Shown: positions 55,275-64,000, counted from the first letter of the stretch. The stretch is 64,000 nt of DNA from Yersinia kristensenii (GCF_900460525.1 NZ_UHIY01000001.1:3224001-3288000), one strand, 5' to 3'. The notes: generated from the sequence alone by a model not told the origin. Numbers and translations are program-made.

Positions 55275-57212
55275 ATGCGAATTTGGTACAAATTTTTTCT
55301 GCTTTGCTGTTGTTGGTGGCTGTCCACTTCTATGGCTTGGGCGACTCCAGATTACCAGCAGTGGGTCAATGATATCCAATCCCGCCTCGATAAAACCTCT
55401 CAGTTGTACCAGCAGCACAATAATGATGAAGCTCGTGCTACTGTACAGATGGCGTATTTTGAAGTGTTTGAGAATCTGGAAGGGCCGATTCGTATCAATA
55501 TTTCGGCGCAGAAAAGTTATCAAATGGAAGCCGCTTTTGGTGAAATCCGGCGCATGATCGGTGAGGGGAAACCGCAAGCCGAGGTTGATAATAAAATTAA
55601 CTGGCTGAAAAGTGAGTTAACCGCCGTGCTGCCAGTCCTGACTGATGGGCATAAACTTACCGCCGAGCAGCAACATGCTGCCTATGAAAATAGTGATATT
55701 GCGCTCTACTGGCAGCAGAGTTTCAAGATTATTGATGACTTATTGGCGCAGGCTATTAGTGAATACCAAGAGGGCAAATTTGCCGCCGCCAGCCAAAGTG
55801 TGCAACAGGCACACTATCAGGGGTTTAAAAACTCCGAAATGGAGATGTCGGTGCGCGGGAATCGCTCAGCGCAACAAGCAGCAGCAATTAATCAACAATT
55901 TACGGCTCTCATCGATTTAACCCGCAAACCCGACCAAATAACAGAAGTTGCTTATCGTGTCACCGGGTTACTTCAAACTATTGAAGACACGTTACCGGGC
56001 TTGCCAACTACGCGCGAACAGCAACAAATCACCGCTGATCAACCTGCTGTAGGGCAATCTTCTGCATCAAGCGCCGATCCTGATGGGCAGGTGAATGCCG
56101 ATTGGGCGGCTGTTTCGAGCAAAATAAATCAGGCCATTCTTGCAGCCATCAGTCAGTACCAGAGTGGGCAAACCACGCCAGCCATGATGGCGGTTCAGGA
56201 TACTTATTTTGATTTATTCGAAGCCAGCGGCATGGAGAACAAAGTTGGCTCGCGCGATGCTGCGTTTAAATCAACATTAGAAGGCCACTTCACTCGTTTG
56301 GTCAGTTTGATGAAAGCCGGTCAACCCGTTGAACAGTTACAAACAGAAGCCGCGGCCTTGCAAAAAGACTTAGCCAGTGCGGTCGAGATGCTCGGGGGCG
56401 GGGATGAAACTGATTGGAGCCTGTTCATTTACAGTCTGCTTATCATTGTCCGGGAAGGGCTGGAAGCCTTGCTGATTGTGGCCGCTATTATCGCCTATCT
56501 GGTCAAAAACAATCATCACGATAAATTGCCACTGATTCGCCAATCTGTCGTGGTGGCCTTAATTGCCAGTGTGTTAACTGCCTTTGTTTTCCAATGGCTA
56601 TTTGCGAATTCAGGGCAAAGTCGCGAATTACTGGAAGGTTTCACCATGATGATCGCCGTGGTGATGCTGTTCTCTATGAGTTATTGGCTACTATCCAAAA
56701 CAGAAGCGCGCCAGTGGAAAGCTTATTTGGAAGGGAAATTCTCCAAATCACTTAGCAGTGGTTCAATGGTCGGGTTGTGGCTGACCAGTTTCCTGGCGGT
56801 GTATCGCGAAGGGGCGGAGACCGTCCTGTTCTATCTGGCCCTGATGGGTGATGCTAGTACTACCAGCGGCCATTTATCGATTTTGGCAGGCTTTGGGGTC
56901 GGCTGCGTTATCTTGCTGGTGGCTTATCTGGTCATGCGTTTTACCGTCGTCAAGTTACCGCTTAAACCTTTCTTTATGTTTACTGGCGGCTTTATGTACC
57001 TGATGGCATTTGTGTTCGCCGGTAAGAGTGTTCTTGAATTGATTGAAGGCAAATTATTTGAGCCAACCCTGTTACCTGGCGTACCAGAAATTAGTTGGTT
57101 GGGAATTTATCCCTATCTGGAAACCTTGATTCCTCAAGGAATACTGCTGATTGCCGCGTTGGTTGCTCTGTATGTCATGCAGCGGCGTGGCCGCGCTATT
57201 TCGGCACAGTAA
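55275..57212 (+). CDS. fetM: FTR1-family iron permease (FetM-like)
   Basis: Inner-membrane iron permease, 645 residues. Signal-like N terminus (FFLLCCCWWLSTSMAWA), a long periplasmic region with two related helical segments (YQQWVNDIQSRLDKTSQLY and NADWAAVSSKINQAILAA, about 28-370), then the seven-helix FTR1 domain with both iron-binding motifs: VREGLEALL (about 393) and YREGAETVLF (about 512). This layout is that of the E. coli FetM and Campylobacter FTR1 partners of P19. The start has a weak ribosome site. First gene of the locus behind the Fur box. Confidence 0.9.
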   Translation: MRIWYKFFLLCCCWWLSTSMAWATPDYQQWVNDIQSRLDKTSQLYQQHNNDEARATVQMAYFEVFENLEGPIRINISAQKSYQMEAAFGEIRRMIGEGKPQAEVDNKINWLKSELTAVLPVLTDGHKLTAEQQHAAYENSDIALYWQQSFKIIDDLLAQAISEYQEGKFAAASQSVQQAHYQGFKNSEMEMSVRGNRSAQQAAAINQQFTALIDLTRKPDQITEVAYRVTGLLQTIEDTLPGLPTTREQQQITADQPAVGQSSASSADPDGQVNADWAAVSSKINQAILAAISQYQSGQTTPAMMAVQDTYFDLFEASGMENKVGSRDAAFKSTLEGHFTRLVSLMKAGQPVEQLQTEAAALQKDLASAVEMLGGGDETDWSLFIYSLLIIVREGLEALLIVAAIIAYLVKNNHHDKLPLIRQSVVVALIASVLTAFVFQWLFANSGQSRELLEGFTMMIAVVMLFSMSYWLLSKTEARQWKAYLEGKFSKSLSSGSMVGLWLTSFLAVYREGAETVLFYLALMGDASTTSGHLSILAGFGVGCVILLVAYLVMRFTVVKLPLKPFFMFTGGFMYLMAFVFAGKSVLELIEGKLFEPTLLPGVPEISWLGIYPYLETLIPQGILLIAALVALYVMQRRGRAISAQ

Positions 57213-57340
57213 TATTTCCGTTTAGCGATCGTCTCGGCTGAGGAATATCGCAACTAGTAATATCGAAACATAGTGGCCCGGCATGATGCCGGTATAAACA
57301 ACGAAATGTACTTATCATTTGATACCTGAGGGTGTGCTAC

Positions 57341-57868
57341 ATGACTATGAAGAAAACGATTATTGCCAGCAGCATCATTGCCAGCATTTTTGCAGCACCG
57401 GCTGCCTTTGCCTTTAAAGAGTACCCAGCGGGTGAACCTATCAAGATTAATGATATGGAAATTGCCGCGGTTTACTTACAGCCGATTGATATGGAACCGC
57501 GCGGCATGGGCTTGCCAGCTGCGAAAGCCGACATCCACCTTGAAGCTGATATTCATGCCACCGAAGGTAATAAGAATGGTTTTGGTGCTGGTGAATGGAT
57601 GCCGTACCTGACTATCGCTTATACCCTGGTAAATACTGATACTGGTGCTAAACAAGAAGGGACTTTTATGCCAATGGTGGCCAGTGATGGCCCACACTAT
57701 GGCGCTAACATCAAAATGATGGGGGTAGGCAATTACAAAGTCACCTATCATATTAGCGAGCCATCCAAAGCAGGTTTGCATCGTCATACTGACAGCGAAA
57801 CCGGTGTTGGCCGCTGGTGGAAACCCTTTGATGTGAGCTACGACTTTAAATATACCGGTCTGAATTGA
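57341..57868 (+). CDS. fetP: Periplasmic P19/FetP iron-transport protein
   Basis: About 175 residues. Signal peptide MTMKKTIIASSIIASIFAAP, cleavage near AFA-FKEYP. Mature domain has the P19 immunoglobulin-like fold with metal ligands in DIHLEADIHA (His), PHYGANIKMMG (His, Met) and LHRHTDSETGVGRWW (His). P19 proteins bind copper and iron and hand iron to the FTR1 permease. The ATG at 57341 follows GAGGGTG; the GTG at 57332 is less likely. Confidence 0.92.
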   Translation: MTMKKTIIASSIIASIFAAPAAFAFKEYPAGEPIKINDMEIAAVYLQPIDMEPRGMGLPAAKADIHLEADIHATEGNKNGFGAGEWMPYLTIAYTLVNTDTGAKQEGTFMPMVASDGPHYGANIKMMGVGNYKVTYHISEPSKAGLHRHTDSETGVGRWWKPFDVSYDFKYTGLN

Positions 57869-57875
57869 TAGCAAT

Positions 57876-57910
57876 AACCGCGATGATGAAAACAGTTATC
57901 GCGGTTTTTC
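57876..57910 (+). terminator. Terminator or attenuator after fetP
   Basis: AACCGCGAT pairs with ATCGCGGTT (57898-57906) and is followed by T and C. It lies inside the iron locus, so it should lower expression of the downstream genes relative to fetM-fetP. Confidence 0.78.
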
Positions 57911-58005
57911 TTCATAGTGAACGGTCAGGTAAAGGATGTTATCGGTTTTCTGTAACGTTGATCAGTGATAACTGGCAGGTGTTGTGATCACTCCAAGGTG
58001 TGCTA

Positions 58006-59412
58006 ATGAGTTACTTTTTTGTTTCCGTACTACAAGCTTTTTTACCCGTGGCGATGTTACTGGGGCTAAGTTGGGCGGTTAGGCCCGCGCCTGCACTAAA
58101 TCGGGTCGTATGGATAACAATACTCATGGTGGTCTTGGGAATGTGGGCCGGTGCCCATTACCCTAAATCGCAGCAATTGCAGTTAGCTCTGGCAGGGGTT
58201 CAACTCCTCGCATTGTTATTATTCTTATTAAGTCAATTTACGCCTCGCAGCTCATTATTCGGCTATTGCTGGCAAGCGTTGCTGGTATTAGGGGCCGCCT
58301 TTAATTGGGGGAATAACCCTAATCTGGGGGCCTTTACCAATACTCACGTGATCAATACCGATTTGCTGCTTAATCTGGCCGCCATTGTGGTGGCATTCAC
58401 TTGGGTAATCTTCTGCGCGGTATTATTGCTGATGATGATTAGGCAGTTACCACGTGGTCGCTGGCCATTGTTAATGTTGTTGACGTTCTTGCTGATTTTG
58501 CCACTCAGCGGCGATGCAATCTTGCTGTTGATGAAGTTACAGGTCTTGCCGTTAACCAAATCACTACTCAGTTATGTTGCTTTAGTCACCAATGGACATG
58601 CTTGGTTGAGCTACATTTGTGCGCTGTTATTGGCGATAACGACCCTGTGTTATTTAATGCCGTTGCGGAATGCTGGCAACGTTGTGCGTGAAAACTCGGA
58701 ACCTATTGCTCACCGCAAAGCACTGGCCCGTTATCGTAACCTACGCAGAGTCTTTGTTTTCGCCTTGCTGGCTTGGGTTGTAGTCGCAGGTGCCCAACTT
58801 TACTGGGATAAAGTCGCCTCTCAACCCCCTCAATTATCTGAAGCTTTACCCGTCACACTCGCCGCTGATGGTTTAGTGCATATTCCTGTCGAGCAAGTTC
58901 GGGATGGTAAATTACACCGCTTTGTCTGGGTTGCTGATGATGGTAAGGCCGTTCGTTTCTTTATTATCAACCGCTATCCAGACCGTTTGCGCCTGAGTGT
59001 GGTCTTTGATGCCTGCCTGTTATGCGGTGATCAGGGCTATGTGATGGAGGGTAATCAGGTCATTTGTGTGGCTTGTGCGGTGCATATTTTCATCCCGTCT
59101 ATTGGCAAAGCGGGAGGATGTAACCCGATCCCACTGGAAGATTGGAATAGTGATGATAAAGAGTTGGTCATACCCAAAGCTTCTCTTGAGGCGGGTGTCA
59201 ATTATTTCACGACGGTTGTTACCTTAGATGTCATTGATCCGGTGGATAAAACTCACCTGACCAACCAAAAGGCCGAATTCAAATATAGCTATGGGGATAA
59301 AACCTACTTTTTCTCATCCGAGGCTAATTACAACCGTTTCCGCGCACATCCGGAGCAATTTGTCACGCCAGTTATCGACGCTGAAGACAATGATTCGCAG
59401 GAGAACCCATAA
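58006..59412 (+). CDS. DUF2318 membrane protein of the P19/FTR1 iron locus
   Basis: About 468 residues. N-terminal half has roughly seven membrane helices. The periplasmic C-terminal half contains DUF2318: HRFVWVADDGKAVRFFIINR, then cysteines in FDACLLCGDQGY, VICVACAVHI and AGGCNPIP, which could bind Fe-S or metal. The last 35 residues (YSYGDKTYFFSSEANYNRFR) resemble a YHS metal-binding unit without cysteines. AAGGTG lies six bases before the ATG at 58006. The cluster order matches the Campylobacter p19-ftr1 locus, where this protein is thought to assist electron or metal handling. Confidence 0.85.
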   Translation: MSYFFVSVLQAFLPVAMLLGLSWAVRPAPALNRVVWITILMVVLGMWAGAHYPKSQQLQLALAGVQLLALLLFLLSQFTPRSSLFGYCWQALLVLGAAFNWGNNPNLGAFTNTHVINTDLLLNLAAIVVAFTWVIFCAVLLLMMIRQLPRGRWPLLMLLTFLLILPLSGDAILLLMKLQVLPLTKSLLSYVALVTNGHAWLSYICALLLAITTLCYLMPLRNAGNVVRENSEPIAHRKALARYRNLRRVFVFALLAWVVVAGAQLYWDKVASQPPQLSEALPVTLAADGLVHIPVEQVRDGKLHRFVWVADDGKAVRFFIINRYPDRLRLSVVFDACLLCGDQGYVMEGNQVICVACAVHIFIPSIGKAGGCNPIPLEDWNSDDKELVIPKASLEAGVNYFTTVVTLDVIDPVDKTHLTNQKAEFKYSYGDKTYFFSSEANYNRFRAHPEQFVTPVIDAEDNDSQENP

Positions 59413-59414
59413 TT

Positions 59415-60707
59415 ATGCTGTGGAGAATGCTCAAGCAGTCTTGGTTCAGAAATGTCCGGCGTAAATCACTGGCCGTATTTACGGTGTTTTTAGCCGCTGG
59501 GCTTATTTCTTCATTGTTGGCGGTTTCGATAGACATTGGCGATAAAATGTCCCGGGAACTGAAGTCGTATGGTGCGAATATCCTGATAGAACCAGCCGGT
59601 CAGGTAGCATTACCCTCACTGTTTGGTGAGAAAAATAACCCACTCACAGGACAGGATTTTCTGGATCAAGCCGAATTACCCAATATTAAAGACATTTTTT
59701 GGCGTAATAATATTGTGGGTTTCGCCCCATTACTGAGTGGTGAAACTGACGTCAACGGCCAGGATATTCCGTTATTAGGCACTTATTTTAATCAACCCGT
59801 TGATGTGCCTGATGAAGAGGATTATCACACTGGCCAGCAAATTATCAGCCCCTATTGGCAGGTTACTGGCGATTGGCCACAAGAGCCGGTCAAACCTGAT
59901 GCCAAAGAAGTACAGGCTTTATTGGGTAAGCAACTGGCACAGCAAACGGGTTGGAAAATCGGTGATGAGTTAAATCTTAACGGTGCTTCTGGCCCGCTGA
60001 AAGTAAAAATAAGTGGCGTGCTAAGCAGTGGGGGGGAGGAAGAAGGCCGGGTAGTGTTGCCGCTGGCTGCGGTGCAATCGCTGCTTGGATTACCGGGGAA
60101 GGTTCAGGCTATCAGGGTTTCGGCCCTGACAGTACCAGAGAATGAATTATCGCGAAAAGCACGCGAAAATCTTGAAGCTCTCAATGCCGAAGAATATGAC
60201 TTATGGTATTGCACTGCCTATGTTTCTTCCATTGCACACCAATTAGAAGAGGCAATATCTGGCTCGGTGGTTCGGCCTATCTGGCAAGTCGCCGCGTCAG
60301 AAGGGTTGGTGATTGAGAAAATACAGCTATTGTTAGCGGTGGTTACATTGGCGGCCCTGATTGCTGCCGCCATGGGGATAGCGTCGCTGATGACCAGCAC
60401 GATTATGGAACGGGCCAAAGAGATCGGTTTGATGAAAGCCTTGGGCGCTCGGCAGTGGCAAATTTTGATGCTGTTTTATCTTGAAGCGGCAATAAGCGGC
60501 TTGATTGGCGGCCTGGCAGGGTGTTTGGCTGGGTGGGGGTTAGCAAAAACCATCGGCCTGATGCTGTTTGGTGCCCCACTGAGTTTTGCCTGGATGGTGG
60601 TGCCTTGCGTGCTGGTTATCTCCGTTTTGATCGCAGTGATTGGAACCTGGTTCCCCGCCCGGCGCATTGCTCGTCTTTATCCGGTGGAGGTGCTCTATGG
60701 CCGTTAA
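59415..60707 (+). CDS. FtsX/MacB-type ABC permease 1
   Basis: 430 residues. N-terminal helix (LAVFTVFLAAGLISSLLAVSI), a long periplasmic MacB-like domain (about 50-290) and three C-terminal helices of the FtsX domain with MERAKEIGLMKALGARQWQI. Starts 2 bp after the DUF2318 gene and overlaps the second permease. With its partner and the ATPase it forms a MacB/LolCDE-like mechanotransmission complex; its substrate or job in iron uptake is not known. Confidence 0.87.
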   Translation: MLWRMLKQSWFRNVRRKSLAVFTVFLAAGLISSLLAVSIDIGDKMSRELKSYGANILIEPAGQVALPSLFGEKNNPLTGQDFLDQAELPNIKDIFWRNNIVGFAPLLSGETDVNGQDIPLLGTYFNQPVDVPDEEDYHTGQQIISPYWQVTGDWPQEPVKPDAKEVQALLGKQLAQQTGWKIGDELNLNGASGPLKVKISGVLSSGGEEEGRVVLPLAAVQSLLGLPGKVQAIRVSALTVPENELSRKARENLEALNAEEYDLWYCTAYVSSIAHQLEEAISGSVVRPIWQVAASEGLVIEKIQLLLAVVTLAALIAAAMGIASLMTSTIMERAKEIGLMKALGARQWQILMLFYLEAAISGLIGGLAGCLAGWGLAKTIGLMLFGAPLSFAWMVVPCVLVISVLIAVIGTWFPARRIARLYPVEVLYGR

Positions 60708-61848
60708 TCATCGGGCCACAAAAGGGCGGGATGGCATGTTCTGGCGCTTAGTGTTACGGGCACTGCGTCTGCGTATGCAGCGGGTCAGTGTAGTCTTCGC
60801 TGCATTGACTGTTGGCGCAGCGATTGTCACGGCAATGTCAGCAGTTTATTTCGATATTAATGCCAAAATGAGCCAGGAATTACGCACATTCGGTGCTAAT
60901 TTCTATATCGGCCCAGGGCACGGTAACGTGCTTCAACAAGATCAGTTTCAGCCCATTATTGATGCTGCGCCGAAAGGGCTTATCAATGCCTCAAGCCCCT
61001 ATATTTATGGGATGGCACGCACTGAGCTGGAAAAAGTGGTGTTGATGGGGGTGTGGTTTGAATCTTTACAACAGCTAGTTCCTTATTGGCAAGTGACGGG
61101 TAACTGGATTGGTGTCAGTTTTGATGACCGTAATGCCATGATTGGCGTCAAACTCGCCGAGCGCTTGCACGTCAAAGTCGGCGATACCCTCACTTTGGTT
61201 AATGGGAGTGAGCGCCAGCGTTTACAAATTAAAGGTATTGTGGAAGCGGGTGACGCTACCGATAACATGTTGATTATTAATCTTGAGCTGGCGCAGAAAT
61301 GGCTGAATCAACCGGGGCGTATCAATAATGCATTACTGAGTGTTAGTAATGATGTGGGGCAGGTCGAAACCTTTGCCAGCCATCTTCGCGAGCAATATCC
61401 GAGCCTTGAGATCAGGCCGATTCGTAAGGTTTCCGCCTCTGAAGGGCAGGTCCTCGACAAGATAAAAGGGCTGATGGGGTTGGTCTCTGTGGTTATCCTC
61501 ATTCTGTCATCGCTGTGCGTCAACACCACGTTAATGGCAATTGTGGGCGAGCGTTCGAAAGAGTTCGCTTTGCAAAAAGCGCTGGGTGCCAGCGGCGGCG
61601 ATATTATTCGCCAGATGTTGACTGAAACATTGATTATCTCGCTGGCGGCAGCTGTCTGTGGCGCATTGCTAGGTTATGTATTGGCGCAGGTGTTGGGGCA
61701 AACAGTCTTCAGCGCGGCTATTGCTTTGCGTGCGCCGGTATTGCCGCTAACGCTAATATTGTCACTGTTAGTGGCCGCAGTGGCGGCAATTGTTCCCACT
61801 CGCCGGGCCATTCATATTGAACCCGCTAAAGTCTTGAAAGGAGAGTAG
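60697..61848 (+). CDS. FtsX/MacB-type ABC permease 2
   Basis: 383 residues from the ATG at 60697, which follows GGAGGTG by six bases; it overlaps permease 1 by 11 bases. Same layout: VVFAALTVGAAIVTAMSAVYF, periplasmic domain, then LMAIVGERSKEFALQKALGASGGDIIRQ and two more helices. Homologous to permease 1, so the complex is a heterodimer. Confidence 0.87.
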   Translation: MAVNHRATKGRDGMFWRLVLRALRLRMQRVSVVFAALTVGAAIVTAMSAVYFDINAKMSQELRTFGANFYIGPGHGNVLQQDQFQPIIDAAPKGLINASSPYIYGMARTELEKVVLMGVWFESLQQLVPYWQVTGNWIGVSFDDRNAMIGVKLAERLHVKVGDTLTLVNGSERQRLQIKGIVEAGDATDNMLIINLELAQKWLNQPGRINNALLSVSNDVGQVETFASHLREQYPSLEIRPIRKVSASEGQVLDKIKGLMGLVSVVILILSSLCVNTTLMAIVGERSKEFALQKALGASGGDIIRQMLTETLIISLAAAVCGALLGYVLAQVLGQTVFSAAIALRAPVLPLTLILSLLVAAVAAIVPTRRAIHIEPAKVLKGE

Positions 61849-61851
61849 CAA

Positions 61852-62565
61852 ATGACATCGCCACAGACACGGGGGCAGCCTGAGTACGCCACGGATGCGG
61901 TTATTGAAACACGGCATTTATACAAACGTTTTGGGCAGGTGACGGCGTTGGAAGACATTAACATCCGCATTAATCGTGGCGAGTTTGTAGCGATTATGGG
62001 GGCATCGGGGTCAGGCAAAACTACGTTGATGAATATTCTAACGTGCCTGGATACCGTGAGTGAGGGGCAGGTATTGCTTGATGGCATTGATGCTGCGGGT
62101 CTTGATGAAGAAGGCCGCAGGAAATTCCGTGCAGATAAGATTGGGTTGGTTTTCCAGCAATTCCACCTTATTCCTTACCTGACTGCGCTGGAGAATATTA
62201 TGTTGGCGCAGCATTATCACAGTGTGGTGGATGAAGCCGCCGCTCGACAGGTTTTAGAACAGGTGGGGATGACGCCACGTATGAGCCATTTACCTAGCCA
62301 ACTTTCTGGCGGTGAACAGCAGCGGGTCTGTATCGCGCGCGCATTGGTCAATCAGCCACCCATTATTTTTGCTGATGAACCTACCGGTAACCTTGATGAG
62401 GAGAATGAACAGCGGGTATTAGATTTGCTAAATCATATTCATCAGCAAGGTAGAACCATTGTTATGGTCACCCACAACCCGGATTTAGGGTGTGTTGCTG
62501 ACCGGATAATCCGGCTCCAACACGGTAAATATCTTAAGGAAGAGAGTCGGCATCATGTGGCGTAA
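61852..62565 (+). CDS. ABC transporter ATPase (LolD/MacB type)
   Basis: 237 residues. Walker A MGASGSGKTTLMN, Q-loop VFQQFHLIPYLTALENIML, signature LSGGEQQRVCIARAL, Walker B IIFADEPTGNLD, switch His in VMVTHN. Drives the two FtsX-type permeases upstream (3-bp gap, GGAGAG ribosome site). Confidence 0.93.
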   Translation: MTSPQTRGQPEYATDAVIETRHLYKRFGQVTALEDINIRINRGEFVAIMGASGSGKTTLMNILTCLDTVSEGQVLLDGIDAAGLDEEGRRKFRADKIGLVFQQFHLIPYLTALENIMLAQHYHSVVDEAAARQVLEQVGMTPRMSHLPSQLSGGEQQRVCIARALVNQPPIIFADEPTGNLDEENEQRVLDLLNHIHQQGRTIVMVTHNPDLGCVADRIIRLQHGKYLKEESRHHVA

Positions 62566-63052
62566 TCAAATCAAAACAGTGAGTTTATGCGCTTTACTGT
62601 TACTGCTGAGCGCGTGTAAGCAAGAGGAAGTGGCTGTGGGAGCAGCCGCGCCCCCATTGGCAGCTTATGATCTGCAAGGCAAACCTGTTGCACTCGAACA
62701 ATGGAAAGGCAAACAGATTTACCTCAATTTTTGGTCAGCAAACTGTGGTGGCTGTCTGGCTGAGATGGCCGCTTTGGATAAACTGAGCCAGCAATATCAG
62801 CAGGATATCGTGGTGGTGGCGATTAATACTGACTCAGAGCAGGTAGATATTGGTTCAGTATTGGCGCAGCGTAATATCAGTTACCCCGTTATTCGTGATC
62901 AGCTGGGTATTACGCAGGAGCGCTATCAGGTCATTGGCACACCAACCTCTTTTATGATTGACCGTAGCGGTAAAGTTACTGAATTACATCAGGGCGCACG
63001 TAACGAAAAAGATCTGGTCACATTGTTCCAGCAATGGGCGGCGGGGGCATAA
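62555..63052 (+). CDS. TlpA/ResA-like thioredoxin lipoprotein
   Basis: 165 residues. Lipobox LLLLSAC at the N terminus predicts a membrane-anchored periplasmic lipoprotein. Thioredoxin fold with redox motif ANCGGC (CGGC, an unusual dipeptide between the cysteines), cis-Pro in VIGTPTSFMIDRSGKV. Probably reduces a partner in the same locus, such as the DUF2318 cysteines or the cytochrome. Overlaps the ATPase gene by 11 bases and the next ATG by one. Confidence 0.88.
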   Translation: MWRNQIKTVSLCALLLLLSACKQEEVAVGAAAPPLAAYDLQGKPVALEQWKGKQIYLNFWSANCGGCLAEMAALDKLSQQYQQDIVVVAINTDSEQVDIGSVLAQRNISYPVIRDQLGITQERYQVIGTPTSFMIDRSGKVTELHQGARNEKDLVTLFQQWAAGA

Positions 63053-63366
63053 TGAAAATCTTACTGCTGGCTGCATGCATAGTGGTGCTGAGTGCCACCG
63101 CCCAGGCCGCGACTGACGGTGAACATATCTATAAACAAACGTGTTCAAGTTGTCATGGGCGTTTGGCGGATAGAAAAGGGCTGGATAAAGCGCCGCCATT
63201 GATATCGCTGTCCCGTGATGAAATTGTCGATGGCCTAACCGCTCGGCGTGACGGCAAAATTGTCGGTAGGGGCAATAAGGCCAAGGCACATTTGACTGAC
63301 GATGATATCCAAAAATTAGCAGACCATATCGAGAGTTTAAAAGAGGCTAAGTCCAAAATCCCATAA
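63052..63366 (+). CDS. Small periplasmic c-type cytochrome
   Basis: 104 residues from MKILLLAACIVVLSATAQA (signal peptide, cleavage near AQA-AT). One haem motif, CSSCHG. After the haem motif a usual cytochrome c would supply an axial methionine, but the mature protein has no Met at all; the His in AKAHLTDDD is the likely alternative ligand. The start overlaps the TlpA-like stop (TAATG). Last gene of the iron locus; likely an electron carrier for the reductive step. Confidence 0.87.
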   Translation: MKILLLAACIVVLSATAQAATDGEHIYKQTCSSCHGRLADRKGLDKAPPLISLSRDEIVDGLTARRDGKIVGRGNKAKAHLTDDDIQKLADHIESLKEAKSKIP

Positions 63367-63612
63367 AGCTATTTTTGAGCTTGATGATAAACCCAGCAGC
63401 AAGTCAGGAGTGTGAAAGGGCGATTGTCCCTAGGGGCGCTTCAGTCGCTTACACGACGACGACCCCAACCGAGCCTTTTCCCTTCAATCAACTTTGTCAA
63501 CAGTCTGTTTTTTCGCCATATTTCCTTGACTTTATGAGCGAGACAGGCTGAAACCTTGCGGTGAACTTGCCTGCATGGAAAACTTCATTTAATCGGTTTT
63601 ATGCTGTATTAT

Positions 63613-63635
63613 ATGTTGCATATAAAATGCATCTT
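63613..63635. promoter_or_regulatory. NsrR-type operator
   Basis: An 11-1-11 inverted element: the right half AAATGCATCTT fits the NsrR half-site exactly and the left half ATGTTGCATAT fits in 8 of 11 positions. It lies 23 bp before the tehB start, predicting derepression by nitric oxide. Confidence 0.65.
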
Positions 63636-63658
63636 TAAATTATCTGAGGAATAACAGC

Positions 63659-64000
63659 ATGGGAAATACATCAGCCTTGCTTTGCTATAAAAAATTACCG
63701 GTATGGGACAATGCTGGCATACCTGCGATGTTTCGTGAAAAGCATAATACTAAAGCCGGGACGTGGGCCAAGCTGACAATTCTGAGTGGAGAGATGGACT
63801 TTTTAATCCTTGATGAAGCGGGTAACACACTGGAAAGGCACTCATTTTCTTGTGAGCATCAACCCCCTTTTATTGAGCCACAAGTCTGGCATCGTATTGC
63901 CGCCTGTTCAGATGATTTGCAATGCCAACTCAGTTTTTATTGCCCGCCGGAAGATTTTTATCATAAGAAATATAATTTAACCCCGACACATTCTGAAGTG
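63659..64000 (+). CDS. tehB: TehB with N-terminal DUF1971 domain, 3' end cut by the window
   Basis: 114 codons to the window end without a stop. The sequence follows the Haemophilus-type long TehB: LLCYKKLPVWDNAGIPAMF, EKHNTKAGTWAKLTILSG, EPQVWHRIAACSDDLQCQLS, FYCPPEDFYHKKYNL. This is the DUF1971 cupin-like domain; the SAM methyltransferase domain that detoxifies tellurite should follow outside the window. GAGGAA lies 8 bases before the ATG. Confidence 0.88.
   Translation, partial: MGNTSALLCYKKLPVWDNAGIPAMFREKHNTKAGTWAKLTILSGEMDFLILDEAGNTLERHSFSCEHQPPFIEPQVWHRIAACSDDLQCQLSFYCPPEDFYHKKYNLTPTHSEV

Noticed and set aside
55186..55557. Plus-strand 123-aa frame at the FTR1 start
   Set aside because: Overlaps the signal peptide and first domain of the FTR1 gene in another frame and crosses the Fur box.

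Overview
Overall. The window looks like a chromosome segment from an enterobacterium, most likely a Yersinia. It has the E. coli-like order yecF, uvrY, uvrC, pgsA, tRNA-Gly, tRNA-Cys, tRNA-Leu, moderate GC, and close similarity to enterobacterial AmyA, GlpM, AnsP and YbjI. The genus is inferred; no 16S or species marker is present. Function calls come from recognised sequence families and motifs, not from searches.

Region 1, 1-18236: the right part of a P2/186-like prophage. Read against the standard P2 map it is inverted: gpP (5' end outside the window), gpQ, a cargo segment, cos (5490-5508), a second cargo segment, then the early region (gpA, small early genes, gpB-like, Fil-like, CII-like, Cox/Apl-like), three tandem CI-type repressor genes and the integrase. 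The prophage ends at a 42-bp copy of the 3' end of tRNA-Lys (18195-18236). It carries several putative immunity cargoes: a 5mC methyltransferase plus HNH nuclease pair, a PvuRts1I/AbaSI-like nuclease expected to cut hydroxymethylcytosine DNA, and a very AT-rich three-gene cassette (DUF262, AAA/DUF3696 ATPase, unknown protein) between int and att. The cassette is the best candidate for a poorly described defence system. A near-perfect LexA box controls a small gene near the right end, the position of the SOS-controlled tum gene of phage 186.

Region 2, 18237-26992: core chromosome. A 27-aa membrane peptide, a methyltransferase, a DHCW cupin, cytoplasmic alpha-amylase, glpM, yecF, uvrY-uvrC, pgsA and three tRNA genes ending at a strong terminator.

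Region 3, 26993-33260: accessory. An integrase remnant beside tRNA-Leu, a 1624-aa autotransporter with eight 204-bp tandem repeats, an IS3-type transposase tail and an MFS gene fragment.

Region 4, 33261-54600: metabolic islands. A ROK regulator with ybjJ- and ybjI-like genes, small VOC and GNAT enzymes, ansP, a 2-hydroxycarboxylate transporter facing a CitA/CitB-type two-component system whose regulator is frameshifted at an A7 run, a tetronate catabolic operon (otnK, otnC, otnI) with a divergent DeoR regulator, a glutaminase, a 14-TM MFS exporter and a penicillin-acylase-family enzyme.

Region 5, 54573-64000: a Fur-box-preceded iron uptake locus (FTR1 permease, P19 protein, DUF2318 membrane protein, two FtsX-type permeases, ATPase, thioredoxin-like lipoprotein, small cytochrome c), then the start of tehB behind an NsrR-like box.
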